Assembly (NCBI RefSeq): GCF_017309385.1
Contig: NZ_JAFJMJ010000002.1
Location: forward strand, 2,542,001-2,606,000
DNA from: Amycolatopsis sp. 195334CR
Lineage (GTDB): Bacteria > Actinomycetota > Actinomycetes > Mycobacteriales > Pseudonocardiaceae
DNA: 64,000 nt
Reading direction: 5' to 3'
The notes under the pieces were generated by a model, which made no database searches, was not told the origin of the DNA, and was given only the letters and a program-made list of their open reading frames with translations. Positions within the stretch are counted from its first letter, which is position 1, and every line of letters starts with the position of its first letter. This document shows, in pieces, positions 32,091 through 41,248 of this stretch. The translations under genes were made by a program, and so were the position numbers.

Positions 32091-33443
32091 ATGTACATAT
32101 CGCGGGTTCGCATGGACAACGTGAAAGGCTTCCATGACGAGCGGGTCGTCGATCTGGATCTGCGTCGGCCAGATGGAAACTACGCTGGCTGGACGGTGCT
32201 GGCCGGGCGCAACGGCTCCGGGAAGACGTCATTGCTGCGCGGCATTGCCTTGGCGATCGGCGGGCCCGCAGTAGCCCGTAACCTGGTCTCCGACTTCGAC
32301 AACTGGATGTCCGCGGGCGCCGAACATGCTGTAGCGGAGGTGACGCTGGCCTACGAGCCCGGGGCCGACCGGTTCACGTCAGGACGACCTCCGGCGAAGA
32401 CCTTCTCTGCGGGCTTGAGCTGGACTGCGCCGAACGAGGCGCACGTCGGACGCCGCCCTGCCCAGCCGTCGCTATCGGGGTACTTCTTCGGAAAGTCCGG
32501 TGGACCGGCGCGCCGAGGCCCCTGGCAGGACAACCCGGTCGGCTGGTTCTGCGCTGCCTACGGCCCGTTCCGGCGGTTGGTGGGAGGAACCAGCGATAGC
32601 CAGCGGCTGATGCTGACCGCCGGCCCGGTTGGCAGAATGGCGAGCTTGTTCCACGAGGATGCCTCACTTGCCGAGGGCGTCAGCTGGCTGATCGAGCAGC
32701 ACCTGCGATCTCTCGAAGACCGGCCAGGGGCGATGAACCTCAAACAGGCCGCGCTGTGGATTCTCCAGGACGGTCTGCTCCCGGATGGCTACCGCATCAC
32801 CAAGGTCGATTCCGAAGGCCTCTGGGTCGAGCACCGCGGACACGAATTCCCCCTTCGAGAGATGAGCGACGGGTACCGGACCGTGGTGGCACTCGTCACC
32901 GACCTGCTCAAGCAGCTCAACGACGCGTTCGGCGACCTGCCGGTCGGATACGACGGCGACCACCCGGCGATCTTCACGCCGGGTGTGGTCATCATCGACG
33001 AGGTCGACGCGCACCTGCATGTCTCGTGGCAGAAGCGGATCGGCACCTGGCTCAAACGGCATTTCCCCGCCATCCAGTTCATCGTGACCACCCACAGCCC
33101 TTATGTCTGTCAAGCGGCCGACCCGGGTGGGCTGATCACCATGCCCGCCCCCAACGAACGGAAACCTCCACGTCCTGTCGAAACCGACCTGTGGGAGCGG
33201 GTGGTGTACGGGACCGGCGATGACGCTGTTCTCTCCGAACTGTTCGGCCTCGATACCGCCTATTCCGACCAAGCACAGGAGCTGCGGAAAGAACTCGTGG
33301 AACTCGAGGTCGCCGTGCTCTCCGGGGATGCCAGCAGGGGGCAGCGGATCCGATACGGAATGCTCAAGGATTTGCTGACCAGCTCCCCGGTCACCAGAGT
33401 TCGTGAGATCGACACCAGCGTGCAGCGCTCAACGGGCGCATGA
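32091..33443 (+). CDS. Septu-like (PtuA-type) AAA ATPase
   Basis: 450 residues. It opens MYISRVRMDNVKGFHDE with Walker A VLAGRNGSGKTSLLRG (about 36-51) and closes with the ABC-type pieces: REMSDGYRTVVALVTDLL (signature), IIDEVDAHLHVSWQKRIG (Walker B, catalytic Glu) and IQFIVTTHSPYVCQAAD (switch His), i.e. an AAA_21/RecF-like ATPase. The next gene overlaps by ATGA (33440-33443) and encodes an HNH nuclease, the two-gene layout of the Septu antiphage system. In Septu the ATPase complexes with the HNH protein and controls its nuclease activity. Other ATPase + HNH defence pairs are not excluded. Confidence 0.75.
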   Translation: MYISRVRMDNVKGFHDERVVDLDLRRPDGNYAGWTVLAGRNGSGKTSLLRGIALAIGGPAVARNLVSDFDNWMSAGAEHAVAEVTLAYEPGADRFTSGRPPAKTFSAGLSWTAPNEAHVGRRPAQPSLSGYFFGKSGGPARRGPWQDNPVGWFCAAYGPFRRLVGGTSDSQRLMLTAGPVGRMASLFHEDASLAEGVSWLIEQHLRSLEDRPGAMNLKQAALWILQDGLLPDGYRITKVDSEGLWVEHRGHEFPLREMSDGYRTVVALVTDLLKQLNDAFGDLPVGYDGDHPAIFTPGVVIIDEVDAHLHVSWQKRIGTWLKRHFPAIQFIVTTHSPYVCQAADPGGLITMPAPNERKPPRPVETDLWERVVYGTGDDAVLSELFGLDTAYSDQAQELRKELVELEVAVLSGDASRGQRIRYGMLKDLLTSSPVTRVREIDTSVQRSTGA

Positions 33444-34177
33444 TCCGGCTCTACCGCGGCGGGCTGGACGACAAGCTCCACCAGCGCCTCAGCGACGCAA
33501 CCGGACTGATCCGCGCTAAACGCACCCACGCGACCCGGGTCACCAGGGCCCGCGACCTGTGGAAGGCCCGCCGGTCTATCCGGACGCCGCTGAAGGCGGC
33601 GTTGACGCGCTTCGCCGCGGGTCGAGCCCGGTGCATGTACTGCGGCGACAACCAGGGCGCCGACATCGACCATCACGACCCGCTGGCCAGGTCGCCGCTA
33701 CGCACATTCACCTGGACCAACCACCTCCTCGCCTGCAGTGTCTGCAACAGCCACCACAAACGCGAGGCCTTCCCCACCGCCGACGACGGCACCCCGTTGC
33801 TGCTGGACCCCACCGTCGACGACCCTCTTGATCACCTCACGCTGGCGCTTAGTATCGGCCTCTACCACCCCACCACCGAACGTGGGCGCGTCACCATCGA
33901 GATCTGTGCTCTCAACCGCGATCTGCTCACCCGAGGACGGCAAGCGGCCTACGAGAGCATGAGCGCGCTCCTGCACCGATGGCGCGACCTCTATGACGAG
34001 GGCGACTCCACAGCGCGGACAGCGCTCGAACGAGTGATCGTCGAACAGCCTTTCGCCGACGTCGTCCACGCGATGATCCGCTACTCTGACGCCCCCGGCG
34101 CCACCGAGGTCTTCGCCGATCGCCCACACGTCCTTCAGGTCCTCACAACCCCGGAGTTCCGTGCGATTATCAGCTGA
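33440..34177 (+). CDS. HNH endonuclease (PtuB-type) of a Septu-like pair
   Basis: 245 residues. CMYCGDNQGADIDHHDPLA (about residues 64-82) and NHLLACSVCNSHHKREAF (about 94-111) give the HNH fold with two CxxC pairs and the DxDHHxP core. The N-terminal region is basic (KRTHATRVTRARDLWKARRS) and the C-terminal half is helical. Translationally coupled to the ATPase by a 4-bp overlap. Predicted to degrade phage or host nucleic acid when the ATPase is triggered. Length and domain order fit PtuB. Confidence 0.75.
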   Translation: MIRLYRGGLDDKLHQRLSDATGLIRAKRTHATRVTRARDLWKARRSIRTPLKAALTRFAAGRARCMYCGDNQGADIDHHDPLARSPLRTFTWTNHLLACSVCNSHHKREAFPTADDGTPLLLDPTVDDPLDHLTLALSIGLYHPTTERGRVTIEICALNRDLLTRGRQAAYESMSALLHRWRDLYDEGDSTARTALERVIVEQPFADVVHAMIRYSDAPGATEVFADRPHVLQVLTTPEFRAIIS

Positions 34178-34299
34178 CCCACGAGCCGGGTCGCGCATTC
34201 ACCAAACGCCGACCATCGACTCGCCTGCGATGACGAGGTGGTCCTCGTGACGGTCCAGATCCACGAGCGCGCCGCAGAGCGCGCAGATGACGTACTGCC

Positions 34300-35538
34300 A
34301 TGAAACTCCTGCAGGGCCCCAGCGGCGCGGAGGATCCGCCCGAGGACCGTCGCGGCGAGATCACGAGTGACGTGCAGGTCTGGCCGGGGGTCGCGGATCC
34401 GGCCGAGCTGCTCGCGGGCATCACCGAGTGGCTGAGCGGATACGGCAACCAGCAGACCCGCCGCACCTACGCCGAAGGGCTCGGTCTGCCGGTCACGGCC
34501 GCCGCCATCGAAACCTGGGCCGCAGCGGGCGAAGACCGTTGGGCGCAGGCACTGGCCGAGTACGCCGAGACCGTGACGACAAAACCCGTGTCCACGCCGA
34601 ACGGGCGCACGGGGCCGCCGCCGGCGGGGCGTGGCCGGTTGCGCGAGTGGCATTGGCTGCGCTGGTGCGCATCCCGCGGTGTGGATCCGACGGCGGCGAC
34701 ATCCGCGCAGGTCAAGACGTGGCTGCAGGATCTGGCCGAAGCGGGCGCCGCACCGTCCACGCGCGACAGGATGCTCGCCACGGTGAAGACGATGTACGCG
34801 TCGCTGGCCGATGCGGGCCTCGTGGCGGCGAATCCGGCGGCACTGGACCGGCGCAGGCTGGGGCTCACCGCCGCCGCGGCGAGCACGTCGGCGACGGTCA
34901 CCCTGACCACCCGGCAGGTCGCGGCCCTGCACCAGGCCGCCGCCGCGCCACGGCGTGGCGCCAGCGCGTGCGACACCGCCCGCGCCGCCGCGATCGTCAC
35001 CCTGTTCACCCTCGGCCTGCGGGTCAGCGAACTGTGCGGGCTGAATGATGCCGATCTGCACGTCACCCGGGGCCGGCGGGCGTTGCGCGTGCACGGCAAG
35101 GGTGGCAAGACCCGCGTCGTGTACCTAAGCGTGCCAGCGGAAAACGCCCTGCTGGAGTACCTCGCGCTGCGCGCGGACGGGACGGGCTCCGCGGTCGTGG
35201 CGGGCGCCAGCCGCGGCCAGCCCTCGGGCGCCCCGCTCCTGGTGACCCGCACCGGCCGCCGCTTCGCCCGGCAGGCGATCTGGCAGTTGCTGCGCCGGAT
35301 CACCGCGAGCGCCGGCTCAGAACTAGCCGACGTCGCAGAGGTGATGCACCCGCACGCGCTGCGCCACTTCTACGTGACTGCCGCGGTCGAGGCGGGCGCC
35401 TCGCTGGAACACGTGCAGGCCGATGTCGGCCACGCCAGCATCGACACCACCAGCGGCGTCTATGACCACGCCGCCCGCGACCCGGCCCGCAGTGCGGTCG
35501 ATCTCGTCGCCGACGCCTGGTATGCCACCCGCACCTGA
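34300..35538 (+). CDS. Tyrosine recombinase (XerC/D-type integrase)
   Basis: 412 residues. The C-terminal catalytic domain has all expected residues: Arg in LFTLGLRVSELCGLND, Lys in VHGKGGKTRVVYL, HALRHFYVTAAVE (HxxR box) and VGHASIDTTSGVYDH with His and the Tyr nucleophile. The N-terminal core-binding region includes REWHWLRWCASRGVDPTAAT. The family joins or excises DNA circles. It could be the integrase of the accessory region, but no partner excisionase or att core was recognised. A hairpin follows at 35655. Confidence 0.85.
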   Translation: MKLLQGPSGAEDPPEDRRGEITSDVQVWPGVADPAELLAGITEWLSGYGNQQTRRTYAEGLGLPVTAAAIETWAAAGEDRWAQALAEYAETVTTKPVSTPNGRTGPPPAGRGRLREWHWLRWCASRGVDPTAATSAQVKTWLQDLAEAGAAPSTRDRMLATVKTMYASLADAGLVAANPAALDRRRLGLTAAAASTSATVTLTTRQVAALHQAAAAPRRGASACDTARAAAIVTLFTLGLRVSELCGLNDADLHVTRGRRALRVHGKGGKTRVVYLSVPAENALLEYLALRADGTGSAVVAGASRGQPSGAPLLVTRTGRRFARQAIWQLLRRITASAGSELADVAEVMHPHALRHFYVTAAVEAGASLEHVQADVGHASIDTTSGVYDHAARDPARSAVDLVADAWYATRT

Positions 35539-35654
35539 ACACCGGCCCCAGGTTGCTGCACCCCTCCGGCGAAGGTCGGCACAGTCAAGGAACTGAACTC
35601 TGGCCAGGTTTTCAAGACGGGTAGTTTGGGCCACTTTCACCGTCGAGACCGATG

Positions 35655-35681
35655 GTGTCCGGTTTTCCCTCGGCCGGACAC
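35655..35681. terminator. GTGTCCGG-N11-CCGGACAC hairpin
   Basis: Perfect 8-bp arms at 35655-35662 and 35674-35681 in the gap between the converging recombinase and Trypco1-like genes; a bidirectional terminator is plausible. Confidence 0.5.
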
Positions 35682-35811
35682 GTCGCAGCATGCGCGATCA
35701 GTCAAGTCGCAGGTTGCGGGATTGGCAGTTTCCGCGCCGATCTGAGTTTTTGTTTCGCCGACTGCCGCGTGACACACAACTCGGCCGAATATTGACTTGC
35801 TGACCTGCCTC

Positions 35812-36129
35812 TCACCGACAGGCTCGACGTGACTCAACCGTGATCTTGAGGTCGAAAGACGCCTCGCCGCCTATGCGAGTCAAGATGACACCCGCTTCTG
35901 CTTTCAGCTTGACCCCGAAACCCGCTTCAATTTTAGTTACGTTCCACCCGGAACGAGTTGACGCGTTGGCCATCGACGCCTGCACGATATCAACGGCTTC
36001 ACCGACCGCTGCTTCGATGTCATCAAGGCGCTCGGACAGCAGCTCGGACGTCTTCAGCCGCTGGCTGATCTGGCGGTTCCCGCCCGCGCCGACCTCGACC
36101 GTTTCGACTAGTATCGAAGAACCTGTCAC
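35812..36129 (-). CDS. Trypco1 (trypsin-co-occurring domain 1)-like protein
   Basis: 105 residues. N-terminal SSILVETVEVGAGGNRQI, a helix (ERLDDIEAAVGEAVDIVQAS), then VTKIEAGFGVKLKAEAGVIL followed by GEASFDLKITVE, the FGVKLxAEAGxxx...FxVxL pattern of Trypco1. That domain is a small adaptor-like module described beside trypsin-like proteases, NTPases and other components of bacterial conflict systems. Here no protease or effector is encoded next to it; the 1.5 kb upstream appears decayed. Function inferred only from the domain. Confidence 0.6.
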   Translation of the reverse strand: MTGSSILVETVEVGAGGNRQISQRLKTSELLSERLDDIEAAVGEAVDIVQASMANASTRSGWNVTKIEAGFGVKLKAEAGVILTRIGGEASFDLKITVESRRACR

Positions 36130-37656
36130 TAGAGCCCTCCCGAACGTCGTGCCTGCTGTGGTCGGAGCCCGGAAGAAAAAGGTTACACATCAGAGGCAAT
36201 CACTGATTGCCCGTCTTGACCGTGAATCTGGAACAACGAAAGTCGTATCTCGGCCCCTTCGCAACCCGCGCTACCACCCGGGCCGACAAACTCCGTGTGC
36301 GCCGCCGGTTTCGGCGATGCCATCGACAAGTCTGGGCGGCGGCGTCCACCCAGTTACAACAACGCCGCGCCAGCTGCTGGCTACTTGCGAAAAGTCGCAA
36401 CGAAACCGGTTCCTCGCGTGCTTCTTCTCCTCGCTCACCGCGTTCGGGCCGTCCGGCAGCGCCAGGCCGACGCGACTGTCGTTACCGCCGTCCGTACCCG
36501 CAGCGCTTCCTGGCGCCCGGCGAACCCGAACGTGAACCCAACGACCACTGTCATAGTCGACGTGACGATGGCCGTCAGCAGTTCCCAGGCATCGAACGGG
36601 CGCCTTCGTGGCCGCGGACAGGGCCTTGTCGACGAGAGCTATCCCCTGGCGCCGGCCACCGCGCTGCGCTGATCGTCAGGTCGCGGGCAACGAAGACCTC
36701 GCCGGGGACGAACACGTACTCAGAGCGCCCGCCTATCCACGTGGACGTCGCGGGAAATGGCCGTCGGCCCGGGTGAAGGGCCTGCGAATCGACGGCACAC
36801 GCACGCGAGTCGGCCGGTTATGCGTGGACAATCTGGCCGCACCTATTCCGTGCCCGGGCAAGGTGACGTGCCCGGTTCGTGATCACTATGTGCAGGCTGA
36901 CGAGGCCACCAGCGTGATCGTCGTCGATGGTGCCTCGGTCCCGCACGCAGCGCCGTCGACCAGACCGGCACGGACCTGGCTACCGGGCCCACGCAGCACG
37001 ATGTCGATGACGTCACAAGATGACGGCCAGGTACCCAACTCGTTGGACGAACGACCTTGGCCATCGGCACGGCTGAGCCGCCAACAGCGGCTGTCCATCC
37101 CGCGCGGCACGTATCGGCGACGCCGCACCTGCCTCAAGGTTGTGACGACTTCACGGCCGTGTGGATGCCGGCCACGAGGGGAATGGAAGATGTCCTCCGG
37201 TCGTGTCGGGGGAAGGCTGGCCTTTCAGTCGCTGGGGAGATTCCGATCTGACCGCGGAAGCGGTAGCGGAGGTGGTTCGCCGTGCCGAGGACACTGAGCC
37301 TCGCGATCCGCTGGTTCTGCAGCGGTGTGGTCCCAGGCGCAGCGTGAGGCGGCGCGAGGAGGTCCGCAAGCTCGGCTCCCCGGGGGGCCGGCGCCGGATT
37401 ACGGCCACTGCCAGGGGCGGCGATCTCACGCAGGCGGCTCACCGGCCTCACCTTGGATGACAGAGCGGGCTCCGGGGGCCAATCGGTGTAACGACCTTGA
37501 CTCCGATGGCACTGACGTTGTGTGCTCGTTGCAGTAGAAGACGGCAGGCGCGACCGGAGTCCGCACTACCTGAGCTGTCGCCGGTCGCCGCATATCCGTG
37601 CCACAGCATGGGTTTTGCGCCCGTGTGGGCAGTGGCGCCCGGCCGGGAGGCACCCT
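36130..37656. other. About 1.5-kb stretch without a supported gene
   Basis: Both strands carry only Arg/Pro-rich open frames without good starts or motifs. A protein-like segment (VRDHYVQADEATSVIVVDGA, about 36870-36930) may be the remnant of a lost partner of the Trypco1-like gene. It is the least gene-dense part of the island. Confidence 0.5.
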
Positions 37657-38433
37657 GTGGAGCCGACACACTTCTTGGACCTCGACGGCGCGACCACGCT
37701 CGTCACCCCGGTGGTGCACTCGGTGGAGGAGGTCATCCACGACGTCATCGCCCACCAGGCACTGGGCGTGGTCTACGGCGCCGCCGGTACCGGCAAGACA
37801 TTCGCCGTGATGCTGGCGCTGCAACGCTACCTGCACAACCACAACGGCCGCCGGCCACCGCCGACGATCGTCACGTTGAGCTTTGCTCATACCCCCACGT
37901 TGTCCAGTGTCGCCCGCGACATCGCGACCGCTTTGGAGCCTTGGGCGTCCATCCCGAAGACCGCGACCCGGTTCCAGTTGCAGACCCGGATTCTGCGAGC
38001 GCTGGCCTTCACGCCGTATCTGCTCGTGGTCGACGAGGCGCAGCGGCTGAGTTCGCACGCCATGGAGGTCCTGCGCTACCTCTACGACGATAAGGACACC
38101 GTGCTGTCGCTGCTGCTGGTCGGGGGCGACGGCTGCTGGAAGGTCGTCTCCCGGGAGCCGATGCTGATGTCGCGGCTGCATAGCCGCCGCAACTTCCTGC
38201 CCCTGCCACCGGAGGACGTTCCCACGCTGATGCGGGAGTTCCACTGGCTCTACCGCGACGCCGACCCGGGGTTGCTGACCGAGGTGGACACGTCCTTCGC
38301 CCACGGCTACTGGCGCAAGTGGGTCTCCTTCACCTCGGCGGCACTGCAACTGGCCCAGGCCGGCGACCGCACGGTGCTCGACCCCCCGCTGGTGCACCAG
38401 GTCTACGCCCGGCTCGGGCATGGCGACGACTGA
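37657..38433 (+). CDS. TniB/TnsC-type AAA+ transposition ATPase, copy 1
   Basis: 258 residues from GTG 37657 (GGGAGG seven bases upstream). Walker A VYGAAGTGKTFAVMLAL (about 37-53), Walker B LLVVDEAQRLSSHAMEVLR, then sensor-like LLLVGGDGCWKVVSREPML. It is a clear paralogue of the ATPase at 43012-43776, sharing VGGDGCW and REPMLxSR. TniB/TnsC ATPases mark targets for TnsB-type transposases. It overlaps the following gene by 14 bp, so its partner is the unknown 453-residue protein, not a neighbouring transposase. Confidence 0.8.
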   Translation: MEPTHFLDLDGATTLVTPVVHSVEEVIHDVIAHQALGVVYGAAGTGKTFAVMLALQRYLHNHNGRRPPPTIVTLSFAHTPTLSSVARDIATALEPWASIPKTATRFQLQTRILRALAFTPYLLVVDEAQRLSSHAMEVLRYLYDDKDTVLSLLLVGGDGCWKVVSREPMLMSRLHSRRNFLPLPPEDVPTLMREFHWLYRDADPGLLTEVDTSFAHGYWRKWVSFTSAALQLAQAGDRTVLDPPLVHQVYARLGHGDD

Positions 38434-39781
38434 CACGCGGCACGCCTCACCGCGCACCGACCAGCCACCCCAGGCAGTGCCCTGGGTGCTGCTCAACTAC
38501 GGCGACGACCCGCAGGTCCTGACCCGGCTCGCCGCGAACAGCGGCCGTCAAGGCGGCTCGGTGCTGGTACGCCTGAGCCCAGCCTCGGTCACCGCGGCCC
38601 ACCTGGCCCACGATGTGCTGCGCGCGCTCGGAGTAAGCGCCGAGGACCTGGATGAACAGCATGTCGAGGAACAGCAACTGCCCGACCTGGTCACCTATCG
38701 ACTCTGCGGACTGCGAACCCGAGCACTCGTCCTGGACTGCCCGCACCCGCTCTCGGCCGCCGCGCTGCGCCGGGCCCAGCGCTGGTGCGATCACCTGCGC
38801 GCGCAGCTGGTGCTGGTCGTGACCACCGCCGACTGGGTTCCCCAGCCCTGGTTGCGGACCACACCCGCGCGTCTGGAGGGGCTCGCGCCTGTCACACCCG
38901 GCAGGCGTGCGGTCTCCGACGCCGACCGGTCCGTTGCCGAGCTCGCCACGCTCCCGGCCCTGCCCGATGACGAGTTCACCACCTTCCGCGCCGCCTGCCG
39001 GCGGTTACCGGAACAACACTGGGCAACGTTCGCCGGCGAATACCTCGCCGCCGCCCGAACGATCGAGTGGGCGCTGCGCAGGCGCAGCGACGACAAGCGC
39101 ACCATCGCCGCCCTGACGGCGCTGTACGCGCTGCTCACCGACGAGGCGCCACCCGGCCCAGCCCGAATCATCCGGGTGCGTGCCGCGCAGGCCGCGCTGT
39201 TCACCCACGGCCGCGTCCTGGTGCGATGGACGCCGCTGACCGCCCCGCACGAGCACGCCACCTCGGTGCCGGAGACGCTGCTACCGCGACATTGCCTGCC
39301 TGCGCTGCGGCAGACCGCAGATCCCCTGCTCGCCGCGAGAATCACCCTCGGTGGCCTGCTCGACATGCCCGCTGACCACCTGTTGGGCCTGCGGCGCGAC
39401 CAGCTCGTCCTCGACGGCTACAGCGATACGGTCCTGGGCTTCGCGTACCCGCCGGCCGTGGCCGGGACTCACGCGGTGGTGCAATTGCCTGACTGGACCC
39501 TGCCCGTGCTCGGCGCCTACCGGTGCGCCCGGGATCACCACGACATCTACGGCATCGCCGACACCGACATGCTGCTGCCCAAGCAAACCCAGGCCCTGCA
39601 CATACGGTCTCGCTACCTGGACCAGCGGCTGGCCGATGTCCTCCGCCAGCTCCTGGACCCGGGCTGGCCCACCACACCGCACGCGGACATCCTCGATTCC
39701 TGGCTGAGCAGGCGCCACCTGAGCATCACCGCCCTTCCCCGCGTGCCCACCGCCGTCCCGACCCCGGACACCGCGCCGTGA
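38420..39781 (+). CDS. Unknown protein coupled to TniB-like ATPase copy 1
   Basis: 453 residues, overlapping the ATPase by 14 bp and the next gene by 4 bp (GTGA). The first ~150 residues have a P-loop-NTPase-like pattern of strands (WVLLNYGDDPQVLT, GSVLVRLSPASV, ALVLDCPHPLSAAALRRAQ, QLVLVVTTADW) without a Walker A, so it may be an inactive AAA homologue. The middle (ALRRRSDDKRTIAALTALYA) is helical, and the C-terminal part (LPKQTQALHIRSRYLDQRLA) is unrecognised. It has no zinc finger like TniQ. A target-selection or scaffold role is a guess from context. Confidence 0.65.
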   Translation: MATTDTRHASPRTDQPPQAVPWVLLNYGDDPQVLTRLAANSGRQGGSVLVRLSPASVTAAHLAHDVLRALGVSAEDLDEQHVEEQQLPDLVTYRLCGLRTRALVLDCPHPLSAAALRRAQRWCDHLRAQLVLVVTTADWVPQPWLRTTPARLEGLAPVTPGRRAVSDADRSVAELATLPALPDDEFTTFRAACRRLPEQHWATFAGEYLAAARTIEWALRRRSDDKRTIAALTALYALLTDEAPPGPARIIRVRAAQAALFTHGRVLVRWTPLTAPHEHATSVPETLLPRHCLPALRQTADPLLAARITLGGLLDMPADHLLGLRRDQLVLDGYSDTVLGFAYPPAVAGTHAVVQLPDWTLPVLGAYRCARDHHDIYGIADTDMLLPKQTQALHIRSRYLDQRLADVLRQLLDPGWPTTPHADILDSWLSRRHLSITALPRVPTAVPTPDTAP

Positions 39782-40503
39782 CCTCCCCGTCCGCCGACGA
39801 CTGCCCGCGCTGCGCACCGCACCAGTGCATGGGCACCGCGATGCACACGATCGAAGACGCCCTGCGCGATGGCCGCCACTCCCCGCGAATACTGGCCAGG
39901 CTGCTCACGACAACCCCGCAGGCGTTGAGCGCGATGTCCGGCTGGGACTTCGTCCGTCTCCTGCGCGATCTCAAGCTCGGCGATCTCTCCGAACTGGCCA
40001 GCTACCTCGGCATCAGCCCACAGAGCGTGCACGCCGCGCTCCTCGGCCCGACCTCCACCGAAACCCCCGACACCCCGGCAGCGCTGCGGGCAGCCCTGAT
40101 CGCCGTCGTGTTCACCAGCCTGCCCACCGGGCTCTACCCGCAGGACCTCGAACAGCGCCTGGGCTGCGACGACGCCGCCATCTTCACCGCGATCCAGGAC
40201 GTCATCCGGTATCAACCGCCCGGTCTGCGGCTCTATCTCAGCGGCGACGGCCGCGTCCTGCTGGGCCCCGACCACGCCTGCCTCCCGCCGCCGCCCGGCC
40301 CAGCCGACCCGACACCGCACTCACGCTTCCGCCTGACCGACGCCGACCTGGCCGCCAGCCTCTGGCACCTGTGCCAGCACCACGACCCCGCCGGCATCCC
40401 CGCCCAGCACCTGCAACAACTGCTGGACGCGGGCCTGGTGGCCACCGACGGGCAGGCCGCATACCCGACCCTGGAGGTCACCCATTCGCTGCAGTTCTAC
40501 TAA
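39778..40503 (+). CDS. Unknown protein, third gene of the ATPase operon
   Basis: 241 residues from GTG 39778 (overlap GTGA with the previous stop). The region LKLGDLSELASYLGISPQSV looks like a helix-turn-helix; a second helical unit (LPTGLYPQDLEQRLGCDDAA) may be a winged helix, and the C-terminal FRLTDADLAASLWHLCQHHD then HLQQLLDAGLVATDGQAAYP looks like another. An N-terminal DCPRCAPHQCMG could bind a metal. DNA binding is the best guess. No family recognised. Confidence 0.6.
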   Translation: MTSPSADDCPRCAPHQCMGTAMHTIEDALRDGRHSPRILARLLTTTPQALSAMSGWDFVRLLRDLKLGDLSELASYLGISPQSVHAALLGPTSTETPDTPAALRAALIAVVFTSLPTGLYPQDLEQRLGCDDAAIFTAIQDVIRYQPPGLRLYLSGDGRVLLGPDHACLPPPPGPADPTPHSRFRLTDADLAASLWHLCQHHDPAGIPAQHLQQLLDAGLVATDGQAAYPTLEVTHSLQFY

Positions 40504-40532
40504 GCACCCCGCGCCCGCGTGGGGCGGACCCG

Positions 40533-40566
40533 CCTACCTCGGGATAGCCACCTACCTCGGGATAGC
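40533..40566. repeat. Direct repeat CCTACCTCGGGATAGC, 18-bp period
   Basis: Two exact 16-bp copies at 40533-40548 and 40551-40566, 29 bp after the stop of the last gene in the ATPase operon. Their spacing is like protein-binding sites at transposon ends, but no matching copy was found near the other end of the cluster. Confidence 0.6.
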
Positions 40567-40811
40567 ACTGCGGGGTGACGGGCGCCAGTCCGTCCACCCC
40601 ACGAGCGAGTCTGATCACCGCGCTGAGCCTGCCTCCGCTGCCCGAGTCTTCGCCTGGGCGCGCAATCGCCGCCGCGGCTGGTCGAAATTCGCCGCCATCT
40701 CCAAGCACGCGTCCACGTCGCAGCCCGCAAGCTGGTCAGCCAGACCGAATGCGTGACCGGCAGCCGACTGGCCAGCGGCCTCGGCATGCCCGTCGTGACC
40801 TGACCGAAGGC

Positions 40812-41042
40812 CTACACCCGGCCGATCCTGGCGGTGAAAGTGGCGCCGTCGCCGCCTTCACCGCAGCCGAAGCAGTGAAAGGTCCCGTGCGGCGGCCGCA
40901 CCCGGAACGCGGACGAGCCGCAGAACGGGCACGACCCGCGCAACTGGTCAACTCCGTGCTGTCGCAGCAGGACATGACGGCCCACGACCTGACGGATGTC
41001 TTGCGGGTCGGGCTGCTGACCAGCTGCGATTGTCACCGACAT
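40812..41042 (-). CDS. Small CHC2-type zinc-finger protein, probably a fragment
   Basis: 76 residues from the ATG at 41042. LRGSCPFCGSSAFRVRPPHG then TFHCFGCGEGGDGATFTARI is the CHC2 zinc-binding signature of DnaG-type primases, preceded by a short helical part (DIRQVVGRHVLLRQHGVDQL). No primase catalytic domain follows. In mobile elements CHC2 modules are usually part of primase-helicases, so this is likely a truncated remnant, antisense to the 5' flank of the transposase gene. Confidence 0.55.
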   Translation of the reverse strand: MSVTIAAGQQPDPQDIRQVVGRHVLLRQHGVDQLRGSCPFCGSSAFRVRPPHGTFHCFGCGEGGDGATFTARIGRV

Positions 41043-41248
41043 GCCGGGCAGACTACGCCTCGCGCACGCCCCCTGCGGCCTGCCGCGGCATCGGCTCCCA
41101 GCTCTCACCGGTCGGGGCGAATCGGCCCTGCGGCCGGTACGACAATCAGGTCAGCGGGGTTGACCCGCACGGCCCCCAGCGGTGTGCTCAGTGCACTGGC
41201 CGCCACACCGGCAGCGTCGGCCAGTGGGCCCTCCCGGAGGTACCCGGC

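Noticed and set aside
36207..37297. Several overlapping open frames between Trypco1 and the TniB-like gene
   Set aside because: No domain, conflicting frames on both strands and weak starts; treated as decayed DNA.
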